From contig CANQSE010000047.1 of assembly GCA_947626405.1 (NCBI GenBank), positions 1-10,466 on the forward strand: 10,466 nucleotides of DNA, read 5' to 3'. The notes under the pieces are model-generated. The model was not told where the DNA came from. It saw nothing but the letters and a program-made list of their open reading frames with translations, and searched no databases. The translations under genes were made by a program, and so were the position numbers. The DNA comes from an uncultured Acetatifactor sp. GTDB lineage: Bacteria > Bacillota > Clostridia > Lachnospirales > Lachnospiraceae. Shown one piece after another: positions 1-6,733 of this stretch; position 1 is the stretch's first letter; each line of letters starts with the position of its first letter.

Positions 1-716
1 ATCACAAGCGCCACCGCCACAAAGAAAACTTCTATGGAGGCGACCGGATTGATGATGGTGATCGCAATGTAATATCCCCAGCCAAGGAACGCCAGGCCTG
101 CAAGCGTCAGAAGCCACCTCGCCTTAGGCTCCTTCTCCCCTACGCTTCCGCCGTGAAGCAGGGTAATCGGATCAGCCGACTTTATTGTAAAGACGGATTT
201 TATGTAAATAAGCAGAAACAAAATGCCAAAAAGCAGTCCCGTGTCTGCAAACGCTTTGGGGGCGATAAAAAATCCCAGTGTCACGCCGCCGCCCATTGCC
301 CTTGTAAGCAGCAGAAACATGGCTTTGTCCAGGGCGACTCCAAGGATAAACCCAAGGATAAGGCTTACCGCCGCCGTAAAAAGCGTTTCCATGAAAAGCA
401 CAATCCCCATGTGCTTTTTTTCCATTCCAAGAATGTTGAAAAGGCCAAATTCCTTTTTTCTGCGCCTGATAAGAAAGCTGTTTGTGTAAAACAAAAAGAT
501 GACCGCAAAAATTCCTACGATATTGCATCCCAGGGTAAGCGTGATTGAGACGCTTCTGGCCCCGTACATCTGGGTTATTCCCGGGTTTATGGACAGGGAT
601 TTTATCATGTAAAACATCATCACCGTGATTATACATGTTATAATATAGGGCAGATATGTCCTGCCGTTCTTTTTTATATTGCTCAGGGCAAGACGTGTAT
701 AAAAGCCGATACGCAT
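1..716 (-). CDS. BceB/FtsX-like ABC transporter permease, N-terminal part (runs off left edge)
   Basis: This is the membrane subunit of a Bce-type ABC transporter, which in this family detects and removes peptide antibiotics from cell-wall lipid intermediates. The 238 visible residues have no stop codon, and the gene continues past base 1. Hydrophobic segments lie near residues 19-40, 57-82, 104-130, 157-173 and 200-222. Between the second and third is the cytoplasmic block RRRKKEFGLFNILGMEKKH, typical of FtsX/BceB permeases where they contact the ATPase. Family members are usually about 600-670 residues, with a large extracellular domain between helices 7 and 8, so that part is outside the window. 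The ATG lies 1 nt after the TAA of the ATPase gene, with GGAAGG upstream as ribosome binding site, so the two are cotranscribed and probably translationally coupled. The permease class is confident; the drug specificity cannot be read. Confidence 0.88.
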   Translation of the reverse strand, partial: MRIGFYTRLALSNIKKNGRTYLPYIITCIITVMMFYMIKSLSINPGITQMYGARSVSITLTLGCNIVGIFAVIFLFYTNSFLIRRRKKEFGLFNILGMEKKHMGIVLFMETLFTAAVSLILGFILGVALDKAMFLLLTRAMGGGVTLGFFIAPKAFADTGLLFGILFLLIYIKSVFTIKSADPITLLHGGSVGEKEPKARWLLTLAGLAFLGWGYYIAITIINPVASIEVFFVAVALV

Positions 717-717
717 A

Positions 718-1491
718 TTAATTATTTCCTTCCTTTTTTGTCTGCATGGCCAGAAGCGTCAGTGTGTCGGATATTTTCTGATAAAATTCCTCGCTGTCCG
801 CCTGTCCGCGGTAAATCTGATGAAAGACCTGTCCGTCCTTGATAAACAGCACCCTTCCCGCGTGGCTGGCCGCCCTCGTGGAATGTGTGACCATGAGAAT
901 TGTCTGACCCTCCCTGTTTATCTCCGAAAAGACGCGCAGCAGTCCGGCTGTGGATTTGGAATCAAGAGCCCCGGTCGGCTCGTCTGCCAGAATCAGTCTG
1001 GGACCTGTGATCAGGGCCCTTGCGACCGCCGCCCGCTGTTTCTGCCCTCCGGACACCTCATAGGGAAATTTTTCCAGAATCTCGCTTATGCCAAGCTTTT
1101 CCGCAATGGGCTGAAGTCTTTTTTTCATCTCCTTTACGCTCGTCGCGCTCAGCACAAGAGGCAGAAATATATTGTCCTTTATGCTGAAATTGTCCAGCAG
1201 ATTAAAATCCTGAAAGACAAAACCAAGATTGTCCCGCCGAAATGCCGCGATATCCTTTTCGCGAATCGAGTTTAAGTCATTTCCGTCCAGCAGCACCCTT
1301 CCGCCGGTCGGTTTGTCAAACGCGGCCAGGATATTTAACAGCGTAGTCTTTCCTGAGCCGGATTCTCCCATGATCGCCACATACTCTCCCTGCTCCACGG
1401 AAAAAGAAACATTTGTAAGCGCCTGAACCTGATTTCCTCCGAAACGGGTGGTATAAATCTTTCTCAGGCAGGATACTTCTAAAATTGCCAT
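718..1491 (-). CDS. BceA-type ABC transporter ATP-binding protein
   Basis: This 257-residue cytoplasmic ATPase drives the adjacent BceB-like permease. It has all nucleotide-binding motifs: Walker A GESGSGKT (42-49), Q-loop Q94 in FQDFNLLD, signature SGGQK (147-151), Walker B LILADE (166-171) with catalytic E171, D-loop GALD, and the switch histidine H203 in VTHS. The wording and length fit the MacB/LolD/BceA subgroup of ATPases that pair with FtsX-like permeases. I chose the ATG at 1491 because AGGAGG lies 9 nt upstream (1501-1506) and the protein then begins MAILEV, as family members do. An in-frame start 14 codons earlier would add a basic tail and place this ribosome binding site inside the gene. 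The gene follows a promoter and a BceR-like operator rather than being packed against the kinase gene, which suggests separate inducible expression. Confidence 0.93.
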   Translation of the reverse strand: MAILEVSCLRKIYTTRFGGNQVQALTNVSFSVEQGEYVAIMGESGSGKTTLLNILAAFDKPTGGRVLLDGNDLNSIREKDIAAFRRDNLGFVFQDFNLLDNFSIKDNIFLPLVLSATSVKEMKKRLQPIAEKLGISEILEKFPYEVSGGQKQRAAVARALITGPRLILADEPTGALDSKSTAGLLRVFSEINREGQTILMVTHSTRAASHAGRVLFIKDGQVFHQIYRGQADSEEFYQKISDTLTLLAMQTKKEGNN

Positions 1492-1544
1492 GCCTTTTGA
1501 CCTCCTGATTAAATTACGCGCCGCAGATCTCACGCGTTATTCAG

Positions 1545-1571
1545 AATATAGCAAAACAGCCGCTCTGTCCG
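1545..1571 (-). promoter_or_regulatory. Putative promoter of the bceAB-like transporter genes
   Basis: Reading the minus strand, a good -10 (TATATT, 1550-1545) is preceded after 15 nt by a weak -35 candidate (CGGACA, 1571-1566). A poor -35 with short spacing is expected for a promoter that needs an activator, and a BceR-like operator lies upstream. The predicted start near 1538 would give a leader of about 47 nt before the ATPase gene. The -10 is convincing; the -35 is not. Confidence 0.5.
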
Positions 1572-1602
1572 ACATCGAATCATGTGACATACCGGCTGTT
1601 TT
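1553..1602. repeat. 10-bp perfect inverted repeat between kinase and ATPase genes
   Basis: AAAACAGCCG (1553-1562) and CGGCTGTTTT (1593-1602) are perfect inverted copies separated by 30 nt. The spacer can form a small inner hairpin (ACAT, six-base loop, ATGT). On the minus strand the second arm ends in TTTT, so the structure could end transcripts coming from the kinase gene. It also overlaps the -35 region of the transporter promoter and encloses one TGACA half-site. The long loop makes a classic terminator uncertain. Confidence 0.45.
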
Positions 1603-1605
1603 ATG

Positions 1606-1619
1606 TGACATTTTTGTAA
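1606..1619. promoter_or_regulatory. BceR-type operator (TGACA-TTTT-TGTAA)
   Basis: Positions 1606-1619 read TGACA TTTT TGTAA on the plus strand. This matches exactly the consensus TNACA-N4-TGTAA reported for BceR-like response regulators. It lies 10 nt past the kinase stop codon, upstream of the ATPase promoter. The ATPase belongs to the same module as the regulator at 2651-3322. A second copy of the half-site with its flanks (ATGTGACAT at 1582-1590 and again at 1603-1611) sits exactly 21 bp away, two helical turns, as a second low-affinity site on the same DNA face might. Occupancy by this regulator is inferred. Confidence 0.7.
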
Positions 1620-1629
1620 GAGTCCGACT

Positions 1630-2637
1630 TTACTCCGTTTCCAGCGGTTTTTTACCAAGATCCAGATAAAAAACGCTTCCCTTCCCGGGCGAAGATTCCA
1701 CGCGAATATCAATACCGAGCTTCTGTGCTGTCTGCCTGCAAAGGTACAGTCCAAGCCCGGTTGCCTTTTTGTCCTCCCTGCCGTGATATCCTGTAAAGCC
1801 CTTTTCAAAAATTCTGGGCAGATCCTCGGGCGCAATACCCATTCCCGTATCGGCCACCGAAAGGATCCCGCCTTGAGAGACCGAGATTGTGACAGTGCCT
1901 TTACGTGTATATTTTACCGCATTGGACAAAAGCTGCTCCAAAATAAACAGCAGCCATTTTTCATCGGTAAGCACCTTCATTTCCACCGGATCATAGACAA
2001 GCCTGAGTCCGTACCTTACAAACAAAGGCGCATATTTATGGATGGCCTGTTTTATAATGGGATCCAGCTCATACTCCTCAAACACGAAATCCGTCTGACT
2101 GCTGCCAAGGCGTATGTATGTGAGTACCATATCCACATACTGCTCAATCCGAAACAGCTCCGCAAGAAGCTCTCTGTGCTCCTGTGTATCCTCCCCCTGA
2201 AGCGTCATGCGCATCACGGCTATCGGCGTCTTGATCTGGTGGACCCATGTGGTATAGTAATCGAGACTTTCCTGCCTTTCCCTCTGCCATTCGGTCTGGC
2301 GCCTGCTGCAGATCTCTCCCAGAGCCAGAATCATCTGTCTGTAATCCCTCTCCCACACAGTTTTGTCCTCCGGCAGGTTTTCATACTCAAGCTCAATGTT
2401 TTTCAGTATTCTTTCACATTTGCGGCGTTCCCCGCAAAAGCTCACAAAACGCACCAGAATCAACACGGCGCCGATAAGGACGCAGAGACAAAAAGCGTAC
2501 AGCACAGGCTCCGGCATAATCCCGTACAGCAAAAAAACAGCGGCGTAAACCGCCGTAAACAAAAGCAGTATCCCCGCTGATCTCCTGTACTGCCACAGGA
2601 AAGCTCCCGGCAGACGATACCATTTTTTCTCATCCAT
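1630..2637 (-). CDS. BceS-like intramembrane-sensing histidine kinase
   Basis: This 335-residue kinase phosphorylates the response regulator encoded just upstream. Two membrane helices near residues 21-39 and 44-66 are joined by only a few extracytoplasmic residues, the hallmark of intramembrane-sensing kinases. Such kinases do not bind the drug themselves but read the activity of the BceAB transporter. The catalytic region has the H-box YYTTWVHQIKTP with phospho-accepting H133, N-box LLSNAVKYT (N239), G1 box DTGMG (263-267) and G2 box GLG (294-296). The start at 2637 has GAGAGG upstream and lies 13 nt after the regulator stop codon, so the two form one operon. The length and absence of a HAMP or PAS domain fit the BceS family. 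Family assignment is firm; the inducing antibiotic is unknown. Confidence 0.93.
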   Translation of the reverse strand: MDEKKWYRLPGAFLWQYRRSAGILLLFTAVYAAVFLLYGIMPEPVLYAFCLCVLIGAVLILVRFVSFCGERRKCERILKNIELEYENLPEDKTVWERDYRQMILALGEICSRRQTEWQRERQESLDYYTTWVHQIKTPIAVMRMTLQGEDTQEHRELLAELFRIEQYVDMVLTYIRLGSSQTDFVFEEYELDPIIKQAIHKYAPLFVRYGLRLVYDPVEMKVLTDEKWLLFILEQLLSNAVKYTRKGTVTISVSQGGILSVADTGMGIAPEDLPRIFEKGFTGYHGREDKKATGLGLYLCRQTAQKLGIDIRVESSPGKGSVFYLDLGKKPLETE

Positions 2638-2650
2638 TCAGCGCCCTCTC

Positions 2651-3322
2651 TTATTCTACAATATATCCGCAGCCCACCTTTGTTGCGATAAAATCCTTAA
2701 GCCCCGCGCCTTCAAGCTTCCTGCGCAGTCGGGTGATATTAACGGTCAGTGTATTCTCCTCGACATAACTGTCCGTCTGCCAGAGTCTGGTCATCAGCGT
2801 GTCGCGGCTGACTATTTTTCTCTTGTTTTCCAAAAGCGTCTGCAGGATGCGAAACTCGTTCCTGGTAAGATCTATCTTTTCGCCGCGATATGTCAGGGAA
2901 GAATCGTTGAGATTAAGGATCGCGCCCCTGTGCTCCAGCACGGGAACCATTGCCGCCATATCATACGTCCTGCGCAGCACCGCCTGTATTTTGGCTGTCA
3001 TAACATCAAGATCCACCGGTTTCGGAATAAAATCGTCTCCTCCCATATTCATAGCCATGACGATATTCATATTGTCCGACGCCGAGGAAATAAACACAAT
3101 TGGCACGCCTGATATTTTACGGATCTCGCTGCACCAGTGATAGCCGTTAAAAAACGGAAGCATGATATCGATCAGCACCATATGGGGGTCAAACGCCGCA
3201 AACGTCGGAATTACATCCTGAAAATCCTCTACAAGCGCCACCTGGCTGCCCCAGGCTTCTATCTGCTTTTTCATGGCCTGCGCCATGGAAAAATCATCCT
3301 CGATAATGAGTATTCTGTACAT
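2651..3322 (-). CDS. BceR-like response regulator (OmpR/PhoB family)
   Basis: This 223-residue cytoplasmic transcription factor has an N-terminal receiver domain and a C-terminal winged helix. Receiver residues are in place: acidic pair D9/D10 (IIEDD), phospho-acceptor D52 (LIDIMLP), S79 in the switch position and K101 in the PKPVD loop. The DNA-binding part (about 128-223) contains LTRNEFRILQTLL and the recognition-helix stretch NTLTVNITRLRRKLE, and ends in GCGYIVE. Its partner is the kinase 13 nt downstream, and its likely target is the operator before the transporter genes. AAGGAAG lies upstream of the ATG as ribosome binding site. The gene begins only 40 nt after the phosphoesterase gene, so readthrough from that operon is possible in addition to the local promoter. 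Confidence 0.93.
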   Translation of the reverse strand: MYRILIIEDDFSMAQAMKKQIEAWGSQVALVEDFQDVIPTFAAFDPHMVLIDIMLPFFNGYHWCSEIRKISGVPIVFISSASDNMNIVMAMNMGGDDFIPKPVDLDVMTAKIQAVLRRTYDMAAMVPVLEHRGAILNLNDSSLTYRGEKIDLTRNEFRILQTLLENKRKIVSRDTLMTRLWQTDSYVEENTLTVNITRLRRKLEGAGLKDFIATKVGCGYIVE

Positions 3323-3343
3323 TCAGTCGGTTCACTTCCTTGT

Positions 3344-3373
3344 CTTATAGATAACCTTCCCGTCATTTGTCAA
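3344..3373 (-). promoter_or_regulatory. Putative sigma-A promoter of the two-component genes
   Basis: TTGACA (3373-3368) followed after 18 nt by TATAAG (3349-3344) is a near-consensus promoter; its -35 overlaps the last codons of the phosphoesterase gene. The predicted start, around 3337, would give a leader of about 15 nt and would cut into the AAGGAAG ribosome binding site (3341-3335). The match is strong but its fit to the downstream start codon is awkward. Confidence 0.45.
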
Positions 3374-3959
3374 GCTCAAACACATACTTTTCATATGCGT
3401 TTACAACCGTTGTGCTGTTATACATTGACAGGCGCGGAAACTTTCTTCCGTAATTCATGTGTACATGACCGTGTACAAAAAATGACGGTTCGTATTTGTC
3501 AAGAAGCGTGCAGAACACTTCAAAACCTCTGTGCGGCAGATCCTCTCCGTCATTTAAATTATACGCCGGAGAATGTGTCAGGAGTATGTCGAAGCCGCCC
3601 TTTTGCCTGAGCTTCCACCTGAGCCTTCTCACCCTTCTTTTCATCTCAGCCTGAGTATATTGGTGCTTTCCGTCCTTATAGCGCATTGAACCGCCCAGTC
3701 CAAGTATGCGGACACCGTTGTGGACATAAATCGTGTCCTCAATACATATACAGCCGTCGGGGGGGACCTGTTCATACCGATCGTCATGGTTTCCGTGTAC
3801 ATAGAGTACGGGAGCATGTGTGAAGGTTGCGAGAAATGATAAATACTGAGGTTTTAAGTCGCCGCAGGAGAGGATCAGATCGATCCCCTCCAGATAGCTT
3901 TTGTCAAAATAGTCCCACATGGCTTTTGATTCATGATCCGCAATTGCCATTATTTTCAT
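3363..3959 (-). CDS. Small calcineurin-like metallophosphoesterase
   Basis: This 198-residue soluble protein has the two-metal phosphoesterase fold. Metal-binding motifs appear in order: ADHE (D8), SCGD (D34), GNHD (56-59), THSP (H129) and HGHVH (163-167). Motif I, normally D-x-H, reads D-x-E here (D8, E10), with a histidine one place early. The length is near that of compact single-domain members such as YfcE-like phosphodiesterases, and there is no signal peptide. The start codon shares its A with the TGA of the preceding ParB-like/BMP gene (TGATG), so translation is coupled and the products may work together. The substrate (nucleotide, phosphodiester or protein phosphate) cannot be told from sequence. 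It is the last gene of the operon starting at the promoter near 7331. Confidence 0.88.
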   Translation of the reverse strand: MKIMAIADHESKAMWDYFDKSYLEGIDLILSCGDLKPQYLSFLATFTHAPVLYVHGNHDDRYEQVPPDGCICIEDTIYVHNGVRILGLGGSMRYKDGKHQYTQAEMKRRVRRLRWKLRQKGGFDILLTHSPAYNLNDGEDLPHRGFEVFCTLLDKYEPSFFVHGHVHMNYGRKFPRLSMYNSTTVVNAYEKYVFELDK

Positions 3960-5899
3960 CAGGCGTTTCCTTCCCCCGTCGTCTTTCCCAGCCCCTGCAT
4001 CTTTGCCACTGCCTGAGCCTCCTCAGTCAGATCCGTAATAGCGGGAATACATCCCTCCACATTGTCCAGGAGCCAGTCCATAGTGATAATATCCTGCGGC
4101 TGAACAGACTGATCCGCACTGTTCATCAAAGTTCCGTCCTGCGAGTACAGCTCCCCCGAAAAGGGCACAAGCACGTCGGCACATATATCGTTGCGCAGCA
4201 GATCCACAAGACGCCTTGTCGCCTGCGGCAGGTTCTGCGAACAGATCAGGTCAATTACGCCCGCAGACATCCCCCACCAGTAATTGATGGCGCGGCTCCC
4301 CGCTTCGGTGTCATCCTCCTTCCAGGTCCCGTTCAGCACGATACGTACAATCTTTTCATAAAGCTTTCCCCAGTGCCATGTTGTCATGGCAAGATTGTCA
4401 GGCGTCTCACCGTTTACCCTGTAGAGTCCGAAATGACGTGAAGCGCTCCCCGGCAGGGCCATGTCCTGATCCATGATATAGTTGATCTCGGGATCTCTGA
4501 CAATCTCCACCCCCCTGTCCTTTAGCGTGCTCCAGTCCAGATACACCCTTGCGTGAGGGTTTACCATTTTTGCGCCGAGCGCAAAGGCGTTGATGCTGGC
4601 AGCCATGCCAAAAATGGGATAATTGGCGATATAGCCTATCTTGTTTGTCGTAGTCATTGATCCAGCTATCGCTCCCGCCAGGAATTTAGCCTCGTACATT
4701 CTTGCATAGTAAGTCCGCAGAGTGGGATGTGAAGTGTTAAGAGAGCAGTTTAAAATCTTCACATCAGGGTGGTTGGCTGCAATCTTAAGGCTGGCGGGAA
4801 TCATCACGGGGCTTGTCGTAAACAGCAGGTTGTAGCCGTCCTTTATAGCCTGTTCCATCGTTTCCAGATCATTTTTTCCGGCCACTATCTTCTCAAAAGG
4901 TTCCGTCTCCACCTGACCCGGAAATACATTTTCCAGATAGAGCCGTCCGAGCTCGTGCGCATATGCCCAGCTTGACGTCCTGTGGGTCTTTTCATAAAAA
5001 AGCGCTATCTTCACCTTTGCCGCATTGTCCGGCAGGATAAGGTTTAACAGATTTTTGTGACGAACTATGGTGTCGCTCTTTTTTGGAGGTTCCATGGAAA
5101 GCTGGATCGACTTCTCCTCTGTCAGGACAAGAAATTCATCCCATACCTTGGCAAGATCGTCCTTCATTTCCTCGGAATCCTTTTCCTTTGCCTCCTGATA
5201 GCCGAATACGGTTATGAAAGCAAGCAGGGCGTCGCCCACGGTGATTGGGAGCTTTCCTCCGCCCTTTGACTCAAACGCTTTCCTGAAGCGTGTATAAAAA
5301 TCGTGAAAATCCCTCCTGTCGTCCGATGTCCACTCTTTTTCCGGAGGGCATCCCATCTGCTTTAAAAGCTGCGCAAATCTTCCCTTCTCGCTAAAATAAA
5401 TATAATTGATGCGGGCGACGGAGTAAAAATCCAGAAACTCATAATATATCTGATTTTCCTTGCTCTCGGAGCGCTTTGGAACCACCCGTATGACATTGCA
5501 CGGCAGACTGTATGCGTCCAGATATTTAAGGACGCTTACGCGTTTATTGCCCTCCAGAACATAAAAGCGGTTCATAAATTCGTATACCTTTACCGGATCC
5601 CTGAGTCCCTCCTCCTGAAGGGAGGTGCAAAGCTTGATCCACTTTCCGGCAAATTCCGTATGCGTATTCAACAGCGGCATAAAGTTTGCCGCAAAAGAAT
5701 TGGTACGCCCCTTGGTCCTTGTTCCCACAATAAGATCCAGAGGAATCTCGCACAGGCCAAGACTCACTTCATATTCAACATCCACAAATGACAATATTTC
5801 ATCCAGCGCTGGCAGGTAGGGATAATTACCCTTCTGAAGACGGGCGCGGTATTCTCTCTGACCCGATTTTAAAGCGCTGGAATAATCATCGTATGACAT
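3959..5899 (-). CDS. Cytoplasmic ParB-like domain fused to a BMP-family ligand-binding domain
   Basis: This 646-residue protein joins two domains seldom expected together. Residues about 40-145 resemble the ParB/sulfiredoxin-like fold, with the box EGNKRVSVLKY (116-126) matching the ParB-type GxRR/GNKR motif. Residues about 145-290 form a linker region I do not recognise. Residues about 295-620 match the BMP/PnrA/Med family of periplasmic-type binding proteins, with TTSPVM (361-366), LNCSLNTSHP (383-392), YEAKFLAGAIAG (402-413) and KIGYIANYPIFG (420-431). BMP lipoproteins such as PnrA bind purine nucleosides for ABC import. This protein has no signal peptide or lipobox and no transporter genes beside it, so I infer an intracellular ligand sensor. 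There is no recognisable helix-turn-helix. The start at 5899 has AGAGG 5 nt upstream. It lies 18 nt after the glycosylase gene and overlaps the phosphoesterase start by 1 nt. Confidence 0.82.
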   Translation of the reverse strand: MSYDDYSSALKSGQREYRARLQKGNYPYLPALDEILSFVDVEYEVSLGLCEIPLDLIVGTRTKGRTNSFAANFMPLLNTHTEFAGKWIKLCTSLQEEGLRDPVKVYEFMNRFYVLEGNKRVSVLKYLDAYSLPCNVIRVVPKRSESKENQIYYEFLDFYSVARINYIYFSEKGRFAQLLKQMGCPPEKEWTSDDRRDFHDFYTRFRKAFESKGGGKLPITVGDALLAFITVFGYQEAKEKDSEEMKDDLAKVWDEFLVLTEEKSIQLSMEPPKKSDTIVRHKNLLNLILPDNAAKVKIALFYEKTHRTSSWAYAHELGRLYLENVFPGQVETEPFEKIVAGKNDLETMEQAIKDGYNLLFTTSPVMIPASLKIAANHPDVKILNCSLNTSHPTLRTYYARMYEAKFLAGAIAGSMTTTNKIGYIANYPIFGMAASINAFALGAKMVNPHARVYLDWSTLKDRGVEIVRDPEINYIMDQDMALPGSASRHFGLYRVNGETPDNLAMTTWHWGKLYEKIVRIVLNGTWKEDDTEAGSRAINYWWGMSAGVIDLICSQNLPQATRRLVDLLRNDICADVLVPFSGELYSQDGTLMNSADQSVQPQDIITMDWLLDNVEGCIPAITDLTEEAQAVAKMQGLGKTTGEGNA

Positions 5900-5917
5900 A
5901 ACAACCTCTTTTCTGCA

Positions 5918-6730
5918 CTATTTCCTGTTTTTCATATAATAAAAAACATATTGCTGTATAATTCCGGCATCACCGTGAAAAAGCACAAACGGATCTTCCC
6001 CGCGGCAGTCCTCCTCCACCGCTCTTGCGATCCACACATCCACCGGTACCCTTGACATGCGGCCGTATCCAAAAAGACAGACACAGTTCGCAACCTTTTT
6101 CCCCACACCGTAAACCTTCTGAAGCTCCAAAAACAATTCCTCGTCGCTTCGGCTTTCCAGAGCCTTCAGATCCAGACTGCCGTCGGAAACCCTGCGGACC
6201 GCATCCGAAACATACGGAACCCGATATCCGAGTCCGCACTCCCTGAGATCACTTTCCGAGGCGTTGAGCATCTCCTCCACAGTCGGAAAAGAAGAAACCG
6301 TTCCGTACTCCGTCTCTATCGGATGACCGAACCTTTTCGCCAGGGCCTCCACCGAGCCTGTGATCGCCGGAATACTTTTTCTCTGGGAAATAATAAATGA
6401 TATCAGCATTTCCCACGGGTCCTGCCTGAGAATACGCAGTCCCCTTCCGCACTCCATGGCTTTTCTGACAAACTCGTGCTTTTCCTTTTCCCTGTCGTAG
6501 ATTTCCCTGTAGCTGCGCTCCAAATCAAAATAATACGACCATATCTGATCCCATTCTGCTGCGCTGCAGGAGACGGAATAATTGTTTTTATCTGTGTTTT
6601 TTATGTAAATTACATGCTCTCCGGACACGAAACGATAAAAGCCGTCGTCCATCCTCTTTGCCCGAAAGCATTGTCCGCTTGTCGCAGTCTTTTGTAAATC
6701 AAAATCATCTTTGATTTCAACCTGAAGCAT
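5918..6730 (-). CDS. OGG1-like DNA glycosylase/AP lyase (HhH-GPD superfamily)
   Basis: This 270-residue enzyme is predicted to excise damaged bases, most likely 8-oxoguanine, from DNA. The N-terminal SGQCFRAKR (18-26) resembles the OGG1/AlkA β-domain. The middle WEMLISFIISQRKS...ITGSVEAL (106-130) matches the OGG1 lesion-pocket helix and its ITG-VE-L continuation. The helix-hairpin-helix motif GVGKKVANCVCLFGYG (208-223) is followed by VPVDVW (228-233). By alignment with human OGG1, K212 is the Schiff-base lysine and D231 the catalytic aspartate, so both are present. There are no iron-sulfur cysteines as in EndoIII/MutY. It starts 3 nt after the Nudix stop codon, which implies coupled translation. 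DNA-3-methyladenine glycosylase is the main alternative label, but the lysine favours the OGG1 branch. Confidence 0.86.
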   Translation of the reverse strand: MLQVEIKDDFDLQKTATSGQCFRAKRMDDGFYRFVSGEHVIYIKNTDKNNYSVSCSAAEWDQIWSYYFDLERSYREIYDREKEKHEFVRKAMECGRGLRILRQDPWEMLISFIISQRKSIPAITGSVEALAKRFGHPIETEYGTVSSFPTVEEMLNASESDLRECGLGYRVPYVSDAVRRVSDGSLDLKALESRSDEELFLELQKVYGVGKKVANCVCLFGYGRMSRVPVDVWIARAVEEDCRGEDPFVLFHGDAGIIQQYVFYYMKNRK

Positions 6731-6733
6731 CTT

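Noticed and set aside
172..636. 154-codon minus-strand frame inside the permease region
   Set aside because: It is out of frame with the FtsX-like permease, whose hydrophobic helices and GLFNILGMEKKH motif identify the true frame starting at 716.
1783..2580. 265-codon plus-strand open frame opposite the histidine kinase gene
   Set aside because: It is antisense to a kinase with all catalytic motifs, shows no recognisable domain and has no good ribosome binding site. It is a shadow frame.
3827..4441. 204-codon plus-strand open frame opposite the phosphoesterase and BMP genes
   Set aside because: Composition is typical of a reverse-strand shadow (rich in His, Arg and Pro) and it crosses the junction of two clear genes on the other strand.
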